Shown piece by piece: positions 25,502 through 33,489 of a stretch of 64,000 nt of DNA (position 1 is its first letter; every line of letters starts with the position of its first letter). The position numbers and the translations under genes were made by a program. The DNA comes from Novosphingobium sp. KA1 (GTDB lineage: Bacteria > Pseudomonadota > Alphaproteobacteria > Sphingomonadales > Sphingomonadaceae), in the NCBI RefSeq assembly GCF_017309955.1, contig NZ_CP021248.1, positions 1,402,001 to 1,466,000 on the forward strand, given 5' to 3'. The notes under the pieces were generated by a model. The model did not search any database and had not been told where the DNA came from. It saw nothing but the letters and a program-made list of their open reading frames with translations.

Positions 25502-26784
25502 AGTTCGCCCGCCGCAAAGCCGAGGGCACCGAGCAGTGCCGCACGCGCGGTGCGGCACTGGTGCCAGAGGTCCGGCTCGCCAAGGTCGTCAGGAGCGATC
25601 CGTTCGGGCCATGTCCGCTCGACCACGTCGGCGATGCGGTCGCACTTGCCCTCGTCGAGCAGGAAACGGTGGTCGATCGCGGCATGGGCCTCCTCGCTCA
25701 CCGCCACGCGCAGGCGCAAGCAGGCCGGGCCGCCGCCGTTGCGCATCGATTCGCGCACATCGACCACCTCGAGGTGCCGGATCGGATTGTCGCCGGCCCG
25801 CACGTCCTCCAGCCAGGCCCAGACCTCTGGCGTCTCGCGGGCTTCCTGCGGCAGCACCAGCGCCATGCCGCCATCGGGCAAGGTGACGAGCTGCGAATTG
25901 AACAAGTAGGAGCGCACCGCCGCATCGAGGCTGACCCGCGCCGCAGGAGCCTCGACAATCACCGCGCCGGGCAGGCTTTCACGGATGCGGCGATAGAGCC
26001 CGTCGCGGTCGGCAAAGGCCTGTTCGTGGGTGAACAGGACATGCTCGTTGGCGACCGCGACGACATCGTTGTGGAAGGCCCCGGCAGCGATGGCGGCATC
26101 ACTCTGGCGAACAAGGGCAAAGTCGCGCAGCCCGTGGCGGCGCGCGATCGCCGCGCTCGCCGCACGGTGCTGGCGGGCCGGGAAGGGAGAGGCGGCATTA
26201 CGCTCGCCGTAGACAAGGAGTTCGAGGCCGGGGCTGGCGTGACGGGCGCCCAGACGCATGAAATTGGCCGCACCCTCGTCGCCGAGGCCGGCGGGAAGGG
26301 CAGCGTGGACGGCAAAGTGGCGCTCGTCGGCAAAGGCCAGCCGCAGCTGGCGCAAGGTCTCGGCGTGCTCGACGCTGCGGTGGAGCATCGTCGAGAGATT
26401 GGCGACCGAGAAATGACAGCGTCCATCGGCGGTATCGGGCGCAGGGGAAACGGTCGCGGCATTGGCGGTCCACATCGCCGAGGCCGAGAAGGCATTGCGC
26501 AGAAGCGCCGGTTCCTGCGCCCAGGCGGCGCGGCACACGGCGTCGTCGTCGCCTGCAAAGCCGAGCGTGCGCAGCCAGTCCGCATCGGGACGGCCATGCG
26601 GCAGCAACAGGCCTTGCGGCAGGCCCAGCGCCAGCATCCGCCGCATCTTGGCAATCCCCTGCAGGGCCGCCATGCGCGGAGCGGAAACCCCGCCGGCATT
26701 GGTGGCCGAAGCGATGTTGCCCAGCGAAAGCCCGGCGTAGTTGTGGCTCGGTCCGATCAGGCCGTCGAAGTTGATCTCACGCAT
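25498..26784 (-). CDS. astB: N-succinylarginine dihydrolase AstB
   Basis: Converts succinylarginine to succinylornithine, CO2 and two ammonia. 428 residues. Active-site regions of this amidinotransferase-fold family are visible: G-L-I-G-P-S-H-N-Y-A-G at the N-terminus, G-A-F-H-N-D-V-V with the catalytic His, and N-G-G-G-P-A-C-L-R-L-R with the catalytic Cys near the C-terminus. It overlaps astD by eight bases and astA by four. Confidence 0.96.
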   Translation of the reverse strand: MREINFDGLIGPSHNYAGLSLGNIASATNAGGVSAPRMAALQGIAKMRRMLALGLPQGLLLPHGRPDADWLRTLGFAGDDDAVCRAAWAQEPALLRNAFSASAMWTANAATVSPAPDTADGRCHFSVANLSTMLHRSVEHAETLRQLRLAFADERHFAVHAALPAGLGDEGAANFMRLGARHASPGLELLVYGERNAASPFPARQHRAASAAIARRHGLRDFALVRQSDAAIAAGAFHNDVVAVANEHVLFTHEQAFADRDGLYRRIRESLPGAVIVEAPAARVSLDAAVRSYLFNSQLVTLPDGGMALVLPQEARETPEVWAWLEDVRAGDNPIRHLEVVDVRESMRNGGGPACLRLRVAVSEEAHAAIDHRFLLDEGKCDRIADVVERTWPERIAPDDLGEPDLWHQCRTARAALLGALGFAAGEL

Positions 26785-28219
26785 CCTGGTTCACACCGCT
26801 TTCCTGCCGGGCGGGCATCAGCCCGCGAATCTCGCCGCTCACGTCAACGACCGCCCCTGCCTCGAAACTGGCGACCGGATAGGCGCAGTAATCAGCGGCA
26901 TAGTATGCGCTCGGCCGGTGATTGCCAGAGGCGCCGAGGCCGCCGAACGGCATCGCCCCGCTGGCGCCGGTGGTCGGGCGGTTCCAGTTGACCACGCCCG
27001 AGCGCACCCGCACGGCAAAGCGCCGCCAGAGCGCCGGATCCTCGGAGACCAGCCCCGCAGAAAGGCCGTAAGCCGTGTCGTTGGCCGCGGCGATCGCGGC
27101 GTCGAAATCGGCCACCCTGCGGATCTGCAGCACCGGCGCGAAGATTTCCCGGTCCGGAACCGCGATCCCGGTCACGTCCAGCATGACCGGCGCCATGAAG
27201 GCAGGTGGCAGGCCTGCAGGATCACGCAGCGGCAGCACCTCCCGCGCGCCAAGGGCGATGAGCGCGCGCACATCCTCGCGCGCCCGCTCGGCCGCGGCGA
27301 CCGAGACGAGCGGACCGAATGTCGGCTCCGGCACCGCGTCCCACGCGCCGATCCGCATCCGCGCCGCGATCGCGGCCACCGCCTTGACGATACGCTCGCC
27401 CACGGCCCCATCCGGCACGATCAGCCTGCGTGCGCAGGAGCAGCGCTGGCCCGCGGTGACGAAGGCCGACTGTGCGACGATGGACGCCGCCGCCTCGGCA
27501 TCACCATCCCAGGCGACGATCGAATTGTTCCCGCCGAGTTCGAGCGCCAGGATCACATGCGGCCGATCGGCGGTGGCCTGGCGCAGCAGGGTGCCGGTCG
27601 CAGCGGAGCCGGTGAACAGCAGCCCGTCGATATCGCCCGCGATCAGCGCCGCGCCCGTCCCGCGCCCACCCTGGACCAGGTTGAGGACACCTTCAGGCAG
27701 TCCCGCCGCCTGCAGCAACGCGGCCATCATCGCTCCGGTCCCCGGGGTTTCCTCCGAGGGTTTGAACACCACGACATTGCCGGCCAGCAGGGCCGGTACG
27801 ATATGTCCGTTCGGAAGGTGGCCCGGGAAATTATAGGGCCCCAGCACCGCCATGACGCCATGCGGACGGTGCCGCAGCACTGCCTGCCCGAAGCCTTGCG
27901 GCTCCTCGCGATAGCCCGCGCGCTCGGCCTGGGCGCGGATCGAGATCTCCACCTTGCCGATCATCGAGGCGACTTCCTGACGCGCCTCCCACAAAGGTTT
28001 CCCGGTCTCGCGCGCGATCATCCGCGCCAGATCGCCAGCCGCTTCCTCGAGCTTGCCGGCGTAGCGGCGCATACAGGCGGTGCGCTGTTCGAGGTCCGTC
28101 TGCGACCAGTCCTCGAATGCACGTCGCGCAGAGCCGATCGCCCGGTCTACCGCATCGGCATCATCGCTGCGGCCTTCCCAGACTAGCGTGCCGGTGGCGG
28201 GGCAGGTGGAGGTAAGCAT
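26777..28219 (-). CDS. astD: Succinylglutamate-semialdehyde dehydrogenase AstD
   Basis: NAD-dependent aldehyde dehydrogenase that oxidises succinylglutamate semialdehyde to succinylglutamate. 480 residues. Typical motifs are G-P-Y-N-F-P near residue 150, F-T-G-S-A-A-T-G, L-E-L-G-G-N-N with the general-base Glu, and G-Q-R-C-S-C with the catalytic Cys. It follows astC with a one-base overlap. Confidence 0.95.
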   Translation of the reverse strand: MLTSTCPATGTLVWEGRSDDADAVDRAIGSARRAFEDWSQTDLEQRTACMRRYAGKLEEAAGDLARMIARETGKPLWEARQEVASMIGKVEISIRAQAERAGYREEPQGFGQAVLRHRPHGVMAVLGPYNFPGHLPNGHIVPALLAGNVVVFKPSEETPGTGAMMAALLQAAGLPEGVLNLVQGGRGTGAALIAGDIDGLLFTGSAATGTLLRQATADRPHVILALELGGNNSIVAWDGDAEAAASIVAQSAFVTAGQRCSCARRLIVPDGAVGERIVKAVAAIAARMRIGAWDAVPEPTFGPLVSVAAAERAREDVRALIALGAREVLPLRDPAGLPPAFMAPVMLDVTGIAVPDREIFAPVLQIRRVADFDAAIAAANDTAYGLSAGLVSEDPALWRRFAVRVRSGVVNWNRPTTGASGAMPFGGLGASGNHRPSAYYAADYCAYPVASFEAGAVVDVSGEIRGLMPARQESGVNQDA

Positions 28220-29427
28220 CAGCCGGCCACCAGCGCCGCGTCGGCGCCTGCGCGCTCGACCGAGCGGCAGGTCGCCTCGAACCGGCGGATCACTTCATCC
28301 ACTTCCTCGGCAGTGATGACCAGCGCCGGGAGCAGGCGCACGCAATTGTCGCCGCCGCCCGCCAGCAGCAAGCGATGTTCGCGCGCCGCGACGATGAACG
28401 CCTTGTTCGGTGTCGCCAGCCGCACGCCGACCAGCAGCCCCTTGCCGCGAATGGCCTCGATTACGCCGGGATGACGCTGGCGCAGCCCCTCCAGCCCTTC
28501 GCGCAGGCGCGCCGACATCGCCTCCACGTGCGCCATCAGCTGCGGCTGGGCGATCTCGTCGAACGCGGCCTGGGCCACCGCCATGGCCAGCGGATTGCCG
28601 CCAAACGTGCTGCCATGCGAACCGAACACCATGCCGCGCGCGGCTTCTGCCGTGGCAAGGCAGGCGCCGACCGGGAAGCCGCCGCCCAGCGCCTTGGCCA
28701 GCGCCATGATGTCGGGCTCGGCGCCCTCGACCCACTGATGGGCAAACAGGCGCCCGGTGCGGCCCATGCCACATTGCACTTCGTCATGGATCAGCAGCAC
28801 GCCGTGACGGCGGGTGAGTTCGCGCAGGCGTAGAAGCTCTTCCGGCAAAAGCGCGCGCGCACCGCCCTCGCCCTGCACCGGCTCGACGATGACCGCCGCC
28901 GTTCCGGGACGCGCGACGGCTTCGGCAAAGGCCGCATGATCGTCGAGCGAAAGCTGCAGGTAGCCCGGCAGACGCGGCCCGAACCCGTCGAGCAGCGCCG
29001 TGCTGCCGCTGGCGTTGATGCCGGCGTACGTGCGCCCGTGGAAGCTGCCGGCAAAGCCGATCACGTCGATCCGCTGCGGCTCGCCGCCCACCGCGTGATA
29101 GCGGCGGGCGATCTTGATGGCCGCCTCGATCGATTCGGCGCCGCTATTGGTGAAGAACGCATAATCGGCGAACGAGGCCGCAGTCAGCCGCTCCGCCAGC
29201 GCCACTTGCCCCGGTATCGCCAGGGCATTCGACACGTGCCAGAGCTTGCCCGCCTGCTCGGTGAGCGCCGCGACCAGACGCGGATGGCAGTGCCCCAGCG
29301 CATTGGTGGCAATGCCCGCGACGCAATCGAGCCAGTCAGCCTCCTGCTCGTCGAACAACCAGACGCCTCGGCCACGCTCCAGCTTCATCGGCGCGGGATT
29401 GTAGACGGGCAGGACGGAATTGGTCAC
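28219..29427 (-). CDS. astC: Succinylornithine/acetylornithine transaminase AstC/ArgD
   Basis: PLP enzyme of class III that moves the delta-amino group of (succinyl)ornithine to 2-oxoglutarate. PLP-Lys is in A-L-A-K-A-L-G-G-G-F-P. The E-P-V-Q-G-E-G-G and H-D-E-V-Q-C-G-M-G-R-T-G motifs are intact. I favour the GTG at 29427 because GAGGAG lies six bases upstream; ATG codons at 29433 and 29445 are alternatives. First gene of the ast operon, with a divergent LysR gene 90 bases away. ArgD activity cannot be excluded, but the operon points to AST. Confidence 0.93.
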   Translation of the reverse strand: MTNSVLPVYNPAPMKLERGRGVWLFDEQEADWLDCVAGIATNALGHCHPRLVAALTEQAGKLWHVSNALAIPGQVALAERLTAASFADYAFFTNSGAESIEAAIKIARRYHAVGGEPQRIDVIGFAGSFHGRTYAGINASGSTALLDGFGPRLPGYLQLSLDDHAAFAEAVARPGTAAVIVEPVQGEGGARALLPEELLRLRELTRRHGVLLIHDEVQCGMGRTGRLFAHQWVEGAEPDIMALAKALGGGFPVGACLATAEAARGMVFGSHGSTFGGNPLAMAVAQAAFDEIAQPQLMAHVEAMSARLREGLEGLRQRHPGVIEAIRGKGLLVGVRLATPNKAFIVAAREHRLLLAGGGDNCVRLLPALVITAEEVDEVIRRFEATCRSVERAGADAALVAG

Positions 29428-29516
29428 GGGCATCTCCTCATGCATATTTCACATGATTTCCGATCCGGAACGCATTAAATAGCCCGATAATACGCATGTC
29501 TTCATGAGTTTTTGGA

Positions 29517-30434
29517 ATGAACTACGATGACCGGCGCCGCTTGCCGCCAATGGCCATGCTCCACTGCTTCGAGGCGTCGGCCCGGCTCGGCTCGTTCTCC
29601 CGCGCAGGTGCGGCCCTCAACCTCACGCAAAGCGCCGTCAGCCGCCATGTCGCCAATCTCGAGCAATGGCTGGGCACCGCGCTGTTCGACCGCCATGGGC
29701 GCCGTGTCGTCCTCAACGACAAGGGGCAGGACTATCTCGACGACCTTGCCCCCGCCCTTGCCGCGATCCGCCGAGCCACCGGGCGCTTCCTCGAGCCCGC
29801 GCCCGAACATATCATCGAACTCGCCGTCCTGCCCGGTTTCGGCATGCGCTGGCTGGCCCCGCGCCTGCCTCGGCTGACGCAGAAGCACCCGGATCTGGTG
29901 ATCAACATCGCCTCGCGCGTCGACCTGTTCGACTTCGCGCGCGAACCGTTCCACGCCGCCATCCACGTGGGCGATCCGGACTGGCCGGACGCCGAGCACG
30001 ATCTGCTGTTCCGCGAGCATGTCGTGCCGGTCATCTCCCCCGCGCTGGCCGATCAACAGGAAGTCCGCCGCCCGAAGGACCTGCTGCGCGTTCCGCTGCT
30101 CGTCCAGTCCCAGCGCAAGGACGCCTGGTCGCGCTGGCTGCGGCCTTTCGGTCTCGATGCCCCCGAAGCCGGCACGATGCCCAGCATCAGCCACTTCCTG
30201 ATGCTGGCACAGGCCGTGAAGGCGGGCGGCGGCGCCGCGCTGATCCCCAGCTTCCTGATCGAGCCCGAGCTGGCCTCGGGCGAACTGGTGATCCCGTTCG
30301 ACACTCCGTCACCCGAGACGCCGCCCGGCGATGCACGCAGCTACTGGCTGGCATTCCCGCAAGGCAGCCCCAAGACGAAGGCCTTCGCCGCCTTCCGTGA
30401 CTGGATGCGGGAGGAGTGCACCCGGCAGCCATGA
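29517..30434 (+). CDS. LysR-type transcriptional regulator, GcvA-like
   Basis: 305 residues: N-terminal winged HTH (A-M-L-H-C-F-E-A-S-A-R-L-G-S-F-S-R-A then L-T-Q-S-A-V-S-R-H-V) and C-terminal substrate-binding domain. It is transcribed away from astC, and the shared 90-base space would hold both promoters. By the usual LysR logic it is the likely regulator of the ast operon, perhaps responding to arginine or a succinylated intermediate; not demonstrated. Confidence 0.92.
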   Translation: MNYDDRRRLPPMAMLHCFEASARLGSFSRAGAALNLTQSAVSRHVANLEQWLGTALFDRHGRRVVLNDKGQDYLDDLAPALAAIRRATGRFLEPAPEHIIELAVLPGFGMRWLAPRLPRLTQKHPDLVINIASRVDLFDFAREPFHAAIHVGDPDWPDAEHDLLFREHVVPVISPALADQQEVRRPKDLLRVPLLVQSQRKDAWSRWLRPFGLDAPEAGTMPSISHFLMLAQAVKAGGGAALIPSFLIEPELASGELVIPFDTPSPETPPGDARSYWLAFPQGSPKTKAFAAFRDWMREECTRQP

Positions 30435-30559
30435 CCCTGTCCTCTGCGCATTTCATGCCGCGCGCGCCATCCACTTTGCACTTGACCCGGCGGCCCCTTC
30501 CCGGTGCATAGGGCAGGTCGTATCGACAGGAATCGGACGGGGCATGGCCACGACTGCAG

Positions 30560-31000
30560 TTGCAACCAGCCGGCATGCGGCCATCGGGCACTCGACCCGA
30601 ACCGCCGCAGCCACCGGCCCGAGATGACCGGACGGTGATAATCGGGCTCAGCCGCTTGCCGAACTGGCGCCGGGGCATGCTGCTGCTTGCCCTGCTTCTG
30701 GCTGCGCTGACGACCAGCGGCACTCTCCATGCCCGCGAATACGCCGGGAACGTGGAACTCGAATGCTCCGGCCACACCGACACCGACACCGCCACAGCCA
30801 GTAGCGACGATCGCTCGGGCAGCGACGACGGCCAGCCCATCCAGCACCACGCCACCTGCCACGTCGCCGCCGCCTTCCTGCCGGAAGCGGAGCGGACATC
30901 GCTTCATGTCATCATCGCCGGATCGGTGAACCGTCCCTCCAACACCGCCTTCCTCGGCTTGCCCAGGCTCGCACCCGACCTGCGCCCCCCGATCGCCTGA
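30560..31000 (+). CDS. Small secreted/membrane protein upstream of czc genes
   Basis: Unrecognised. A hydrophobic segment (M-L-L-L-A-L-L-L-A-A-L, from about base 30677) looks like a signal or membrane anchor. The following region is His/Asp/Ser-rich with two Cys (E-C-S-G-H-T-D-T-D, then Q-H-H-A-T-C-H-V), consistent with metal binding. The start is uncertain: GTG at 30635 would give 121 residues and is as plausible as ATG at 30560. It lies 71 bases before czcC in the same direction. Possibly a periplasmic metal-sensing or chaperone accessory (inference). Confidence 0.55.
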   Translation: MQPAGMRPSGTRPEPPQPPARDDRTVIIGLSRLPNWRRGMLLLALLLAALTTSGTLHAREYAGNVELECSGHTDTDTATASSDDRSGSDDGQPIQHHATCHVAAAFLPEAERTSLHVIIAGSVNRPSNTAFLGLPRLAPDLRPPIA

Positions 31001-31071
31001 TTGCACCTGACCGCTGCTGCCCTCGGGGCAGTGCGTAGCCTCGAACGCGGGGCCTCAATCGGGAATTCGAC

Positions 31072-32319
31072 ATGTTCAGATATCTTGCGGCCTTTGCGGC
31101 CGTATCGTTCTGCGTTCCGGCGGCGCAGGCACAGGTTCAAGGCGAACCTGTCCTCACGCTGGAGCGCGCCATCGCGCTGGCCGGAGGCAGCGCCCCTGCC
31201 GCAGACGCCGCCCGCGCCGGGGTGGAAGCCGCCCGGGCCGCCCGCACGGCGGCGGGGCTCAGGCCCAATCCCAGCTTCGAAAGCCAGGTGGAAAACGTCA
31301 TGGGTTCCGGCCCATACGGGCGTTTCGACCAGGCCGAGACAACCGCCGGGCTCAGCATTCCGATCGAACTGGGCGGCAAACGTTCGGCGCGGATCGCCGT
31401 CGCCGATGCGCAGACGTCGCGCGCACAGCTGCTGTCCGCGATCGCCGAGGCCGACATCCGCCTTCAGGTCACGCAATTCTACGTCGAGGCGGTCGCCGCC
31501 GAACGGCGGCGCGCGACCGCGCAAGACCAGCTGCGCATTGCGCGCGAGGCGCTGAACGGCGCGCAGATCCGGGTCAAGGCCGGACGCGCCTCGCCGCTCG
31601 AGGAACAGCGCGCCGATGTCAGCCGCGTCAATGCCGAAGCCGCACTGGAACGCGCGCAGCGACTGGCGGAAACGGCACGCGGCAATCTCGCCCGCCGGAT
31701 CGGGCAGAGGCTGACGGGGCCGCTCGACCCGGCAGCGCTCGAAAGCCTGCCTTCCCGGACTGCCGGCCCCGCCGACACATCCGGCGCCGGCACGCTGGTG
31801 ATGGCCGCTGCCGAGGCCGATCTGGCCATTGCCGAGGCCGGAGTGCAACTGTCCCGCTCGCAGCGCGTACCCGACCTCACGCTGGGCCCGGCCGTGCGGC
31901 GGCTGGAAGCCACCAACGCGACCGCGGCGGTCTTCAGCCTCTCCATGCCGATTCCGCTGTTCAACTCGGGCCGTGCCGCTCTCGCCCAGGCCAATGCCGA
32001 GCGGGACCGGGCCGAAGCCCAGCGCCGCATGACCGCGCTCGATGCCGAGCAGGCCATCGCCGAAGCCGCGACCGAAGCCGACAATGCCGCCACCACCGCA
32101 CGCACGGCGTCCGGCCCGGCACTGGCCGGCGCCCAGGAAACCGCCCGGATCGCCCGGATCGGCTACCGCGAGGGCAAGTTCGGCCAGCTCGACCTGCTCG
32201 ATGCCGAGCGCACGCTTGCCGAAACGCGCCTCGCCGCGATCGACGCGCTGGCCGCCTACCAGAATGCCCGGGCCCGGTTGGAGCGCCTCACCGCTCCCGC
32301 GCCCGAACAGGGACACTGA
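31072..32319 (+). CDS. czcC: CzcC-type outer-membrane efflux protein (TolC family)
   Basis: 415-residue outer-membrane channel of a tripartite metal efflux pump, with a signal peptide (cleaved after A-A-Q-A). It has the duplicated helical OEP pattern and long Ala/Glu/Arg-rich coiled-coil regions (about 110-200 and 310-400). Four bases before czcB. The set CzcC-CzcB-CzcA exports divalent cations such as Co, Zn and Cd in known systems. Confidence 0.92.
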   Translation: MFRYLAAFAAVSFCVPAAQAQVQGEPVLTLERAIALAGGSAPAADAARAGVEAARAARTAAGLRPNPSFESQVENVMGSGPYGRFDQAETTAGLSIPIELGGKRSARIAVADAQTSRAQLLSAIAEADIRLQVTQFYVEAVAAERRRATAQDQLRIAREALNGAQIRVKAGRASPLEEQRADVSRVNAEAALERAQRLAETARGNLARRIGQRLTGPLDPAALESLPSRTAGPADTSGAGTLVMAAAEADLAIAEAGVQLSRSQRVPDLTLGPAVRRLEATNATAAVFSLSMPIPLFNSGRAALAQANAERDRAEAQRRMTALDAEQAIAEAATEADNAATTARTASGPALAGAQETARIARIGYREGKFGQLDLLDAERTLAETRLAAIDALAAYQNARARLERLTAPAPEQGH

Positions 32320-32322
32320 AAC

Positions 32323-33486
32323 ATGAAGACGATCACCACCATAGCCGGCCCGCTTGCGCTTGCGGTCACCCTTGTGCTGGCCGCTTGCGGCGGCAAGGAT
32401 GTCCCGCCTTCGCAGCACGAAACCGAAACCGGCGAAGGGGACAAACATGCCGGAGAAGGCGTCGTTGCCCTCACCGCGCAGCAGATCGCCAGCGCCGGGA
32501 TCGAGGTGGTTTCCCCCACCATCGGCGGCAATACCGGCGCCATCGAATTGCCCGCCACGATCGCCGGCGACCCCGAAGCCACGCAAGTGGTCTCGGCGGC
32601 GATCGGCGGGCGGCTGGTTTCGCTTTCGCGCAATCTCGGCCAGTCGGTCCGGCGCGGCGAGCCGCTTGCGGTGATCGAAAGCCGTGAAGCCGCCCAGCTC
32701 GCCGGCGAGATCGAGGCGGCACAGGCCCGTCTCGCACTGGCCGAATCCACCTACGCGCGCGAAAGGCGCCTCTTTGCCCAGCGCGTATCGCCCGAGCAGG
32801 ACCTGATCGCCGCGCGCACCGCCGCCAGTGAAGCGCGCATCGCATTAAGGCTCGCCCGCCAGCAACTGGCGGCGGCCGGCGTGCCCGGCTCGGGCGGGAA
32901 TCTCAACCGCATTGCCATCACCGCGCCGATCTCGGGCCAGGTGATCCAGCGTTCAGCCACGCTCGGCCAGACCGTGACGGCGGATGCGGAGCTCTACCGG
33001 ATCGCCGATCTTGGCGAAGTGGCGCTGGAGCTCGCCCTCCAGCCCGCCGATGCCGGACAGGTTCGCCCCGGCGCAACGGTCATCGTCAGTGCGGGGGGAA
33101 GGACCGCCAATGCCCGCATTTCCTTTGTTTCCCCGGCGCTGGATTCGGAAACGCGGCTGGTCCCCGCGCTTGCCCGCCTCGACAACCGCGCCGGGCTCTG
33201 GCGCATCGGCGAACCGGTGACCGCCTCGGTCCAGCTTGGCGACAGCCATGCCGGCGACGGGGCAATCCGGGTGCCGACCACGGCGGTGCAGACGGTCGAA
33301 GGCAAGACCGTGGTCTTTGTGCGCACGGCATCGGGATTCCGGGCCGCTCCGGTCACGCTCGGGCGGCAGGACGGCAACATGGTGATCGTCGCCAGCGGCC
33401 TTGCGGGGCGTGAGCGGATCGCCGCGCAGAACAGCTTCACGCTGAAATCGGCGCTCGGCGCCGCCGAAGCCGGGCATGAGGACTGA
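32323..33486 (+). CDS. czcB: CzcB-type RND periplasmic adaptor, lipoprotein
   Basis: Membrane-fusion protein bridging CzcA and CzcC. The N-terminus has a lipobox (V-L-A-A-C, Cys about 23), so it is probably lipid-anchored. A short His/Glu-rich stretch follows. Barrel-sandwich, alpha-hairpin (about 125-190) and beta-barrel domains come in order; 387 residues. Confidence 0.92.
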   Translation: MKTITTIAGPLALAVTLVLAACGGKDVPPSQHETETGEGDKHAGEGVVALTAQQIASAGIEVVSPTIGGNTGAIELPATIAGDPEATQVVSAAIGGRLVSLSRNLGQSVRRGEPLAVIESREAAQLAGEIEAAQARLALAESTYARERRLFAQRVSPEQDLIAARTAASEARIALRLARQQLAAAGVPGSGGNLNRIAITAPISGQVIQRSATLGQTVTADAELYRIADLGEVALELALQPADAGQVRPGATVIVSAGGRTANARISFVSPALDSETRLVPALARLDNRAGLWRIGEPVTASVQLGDSHAGDGAIRVPTTAVQTVEGKTVVFVRTASGFRAAPVTLGRQDGNMVIVASGLAGRERIAAQNSFTLKSALGAAEAGHED

Positions 33487-33489
33487 GCC

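Noticed and set aside
29446..29516. LysR T-N11-A operator between astC and the LysR gene
   Set aside because: Several weak ATG/CAT half-sites are present but no single clear inverted repeat.
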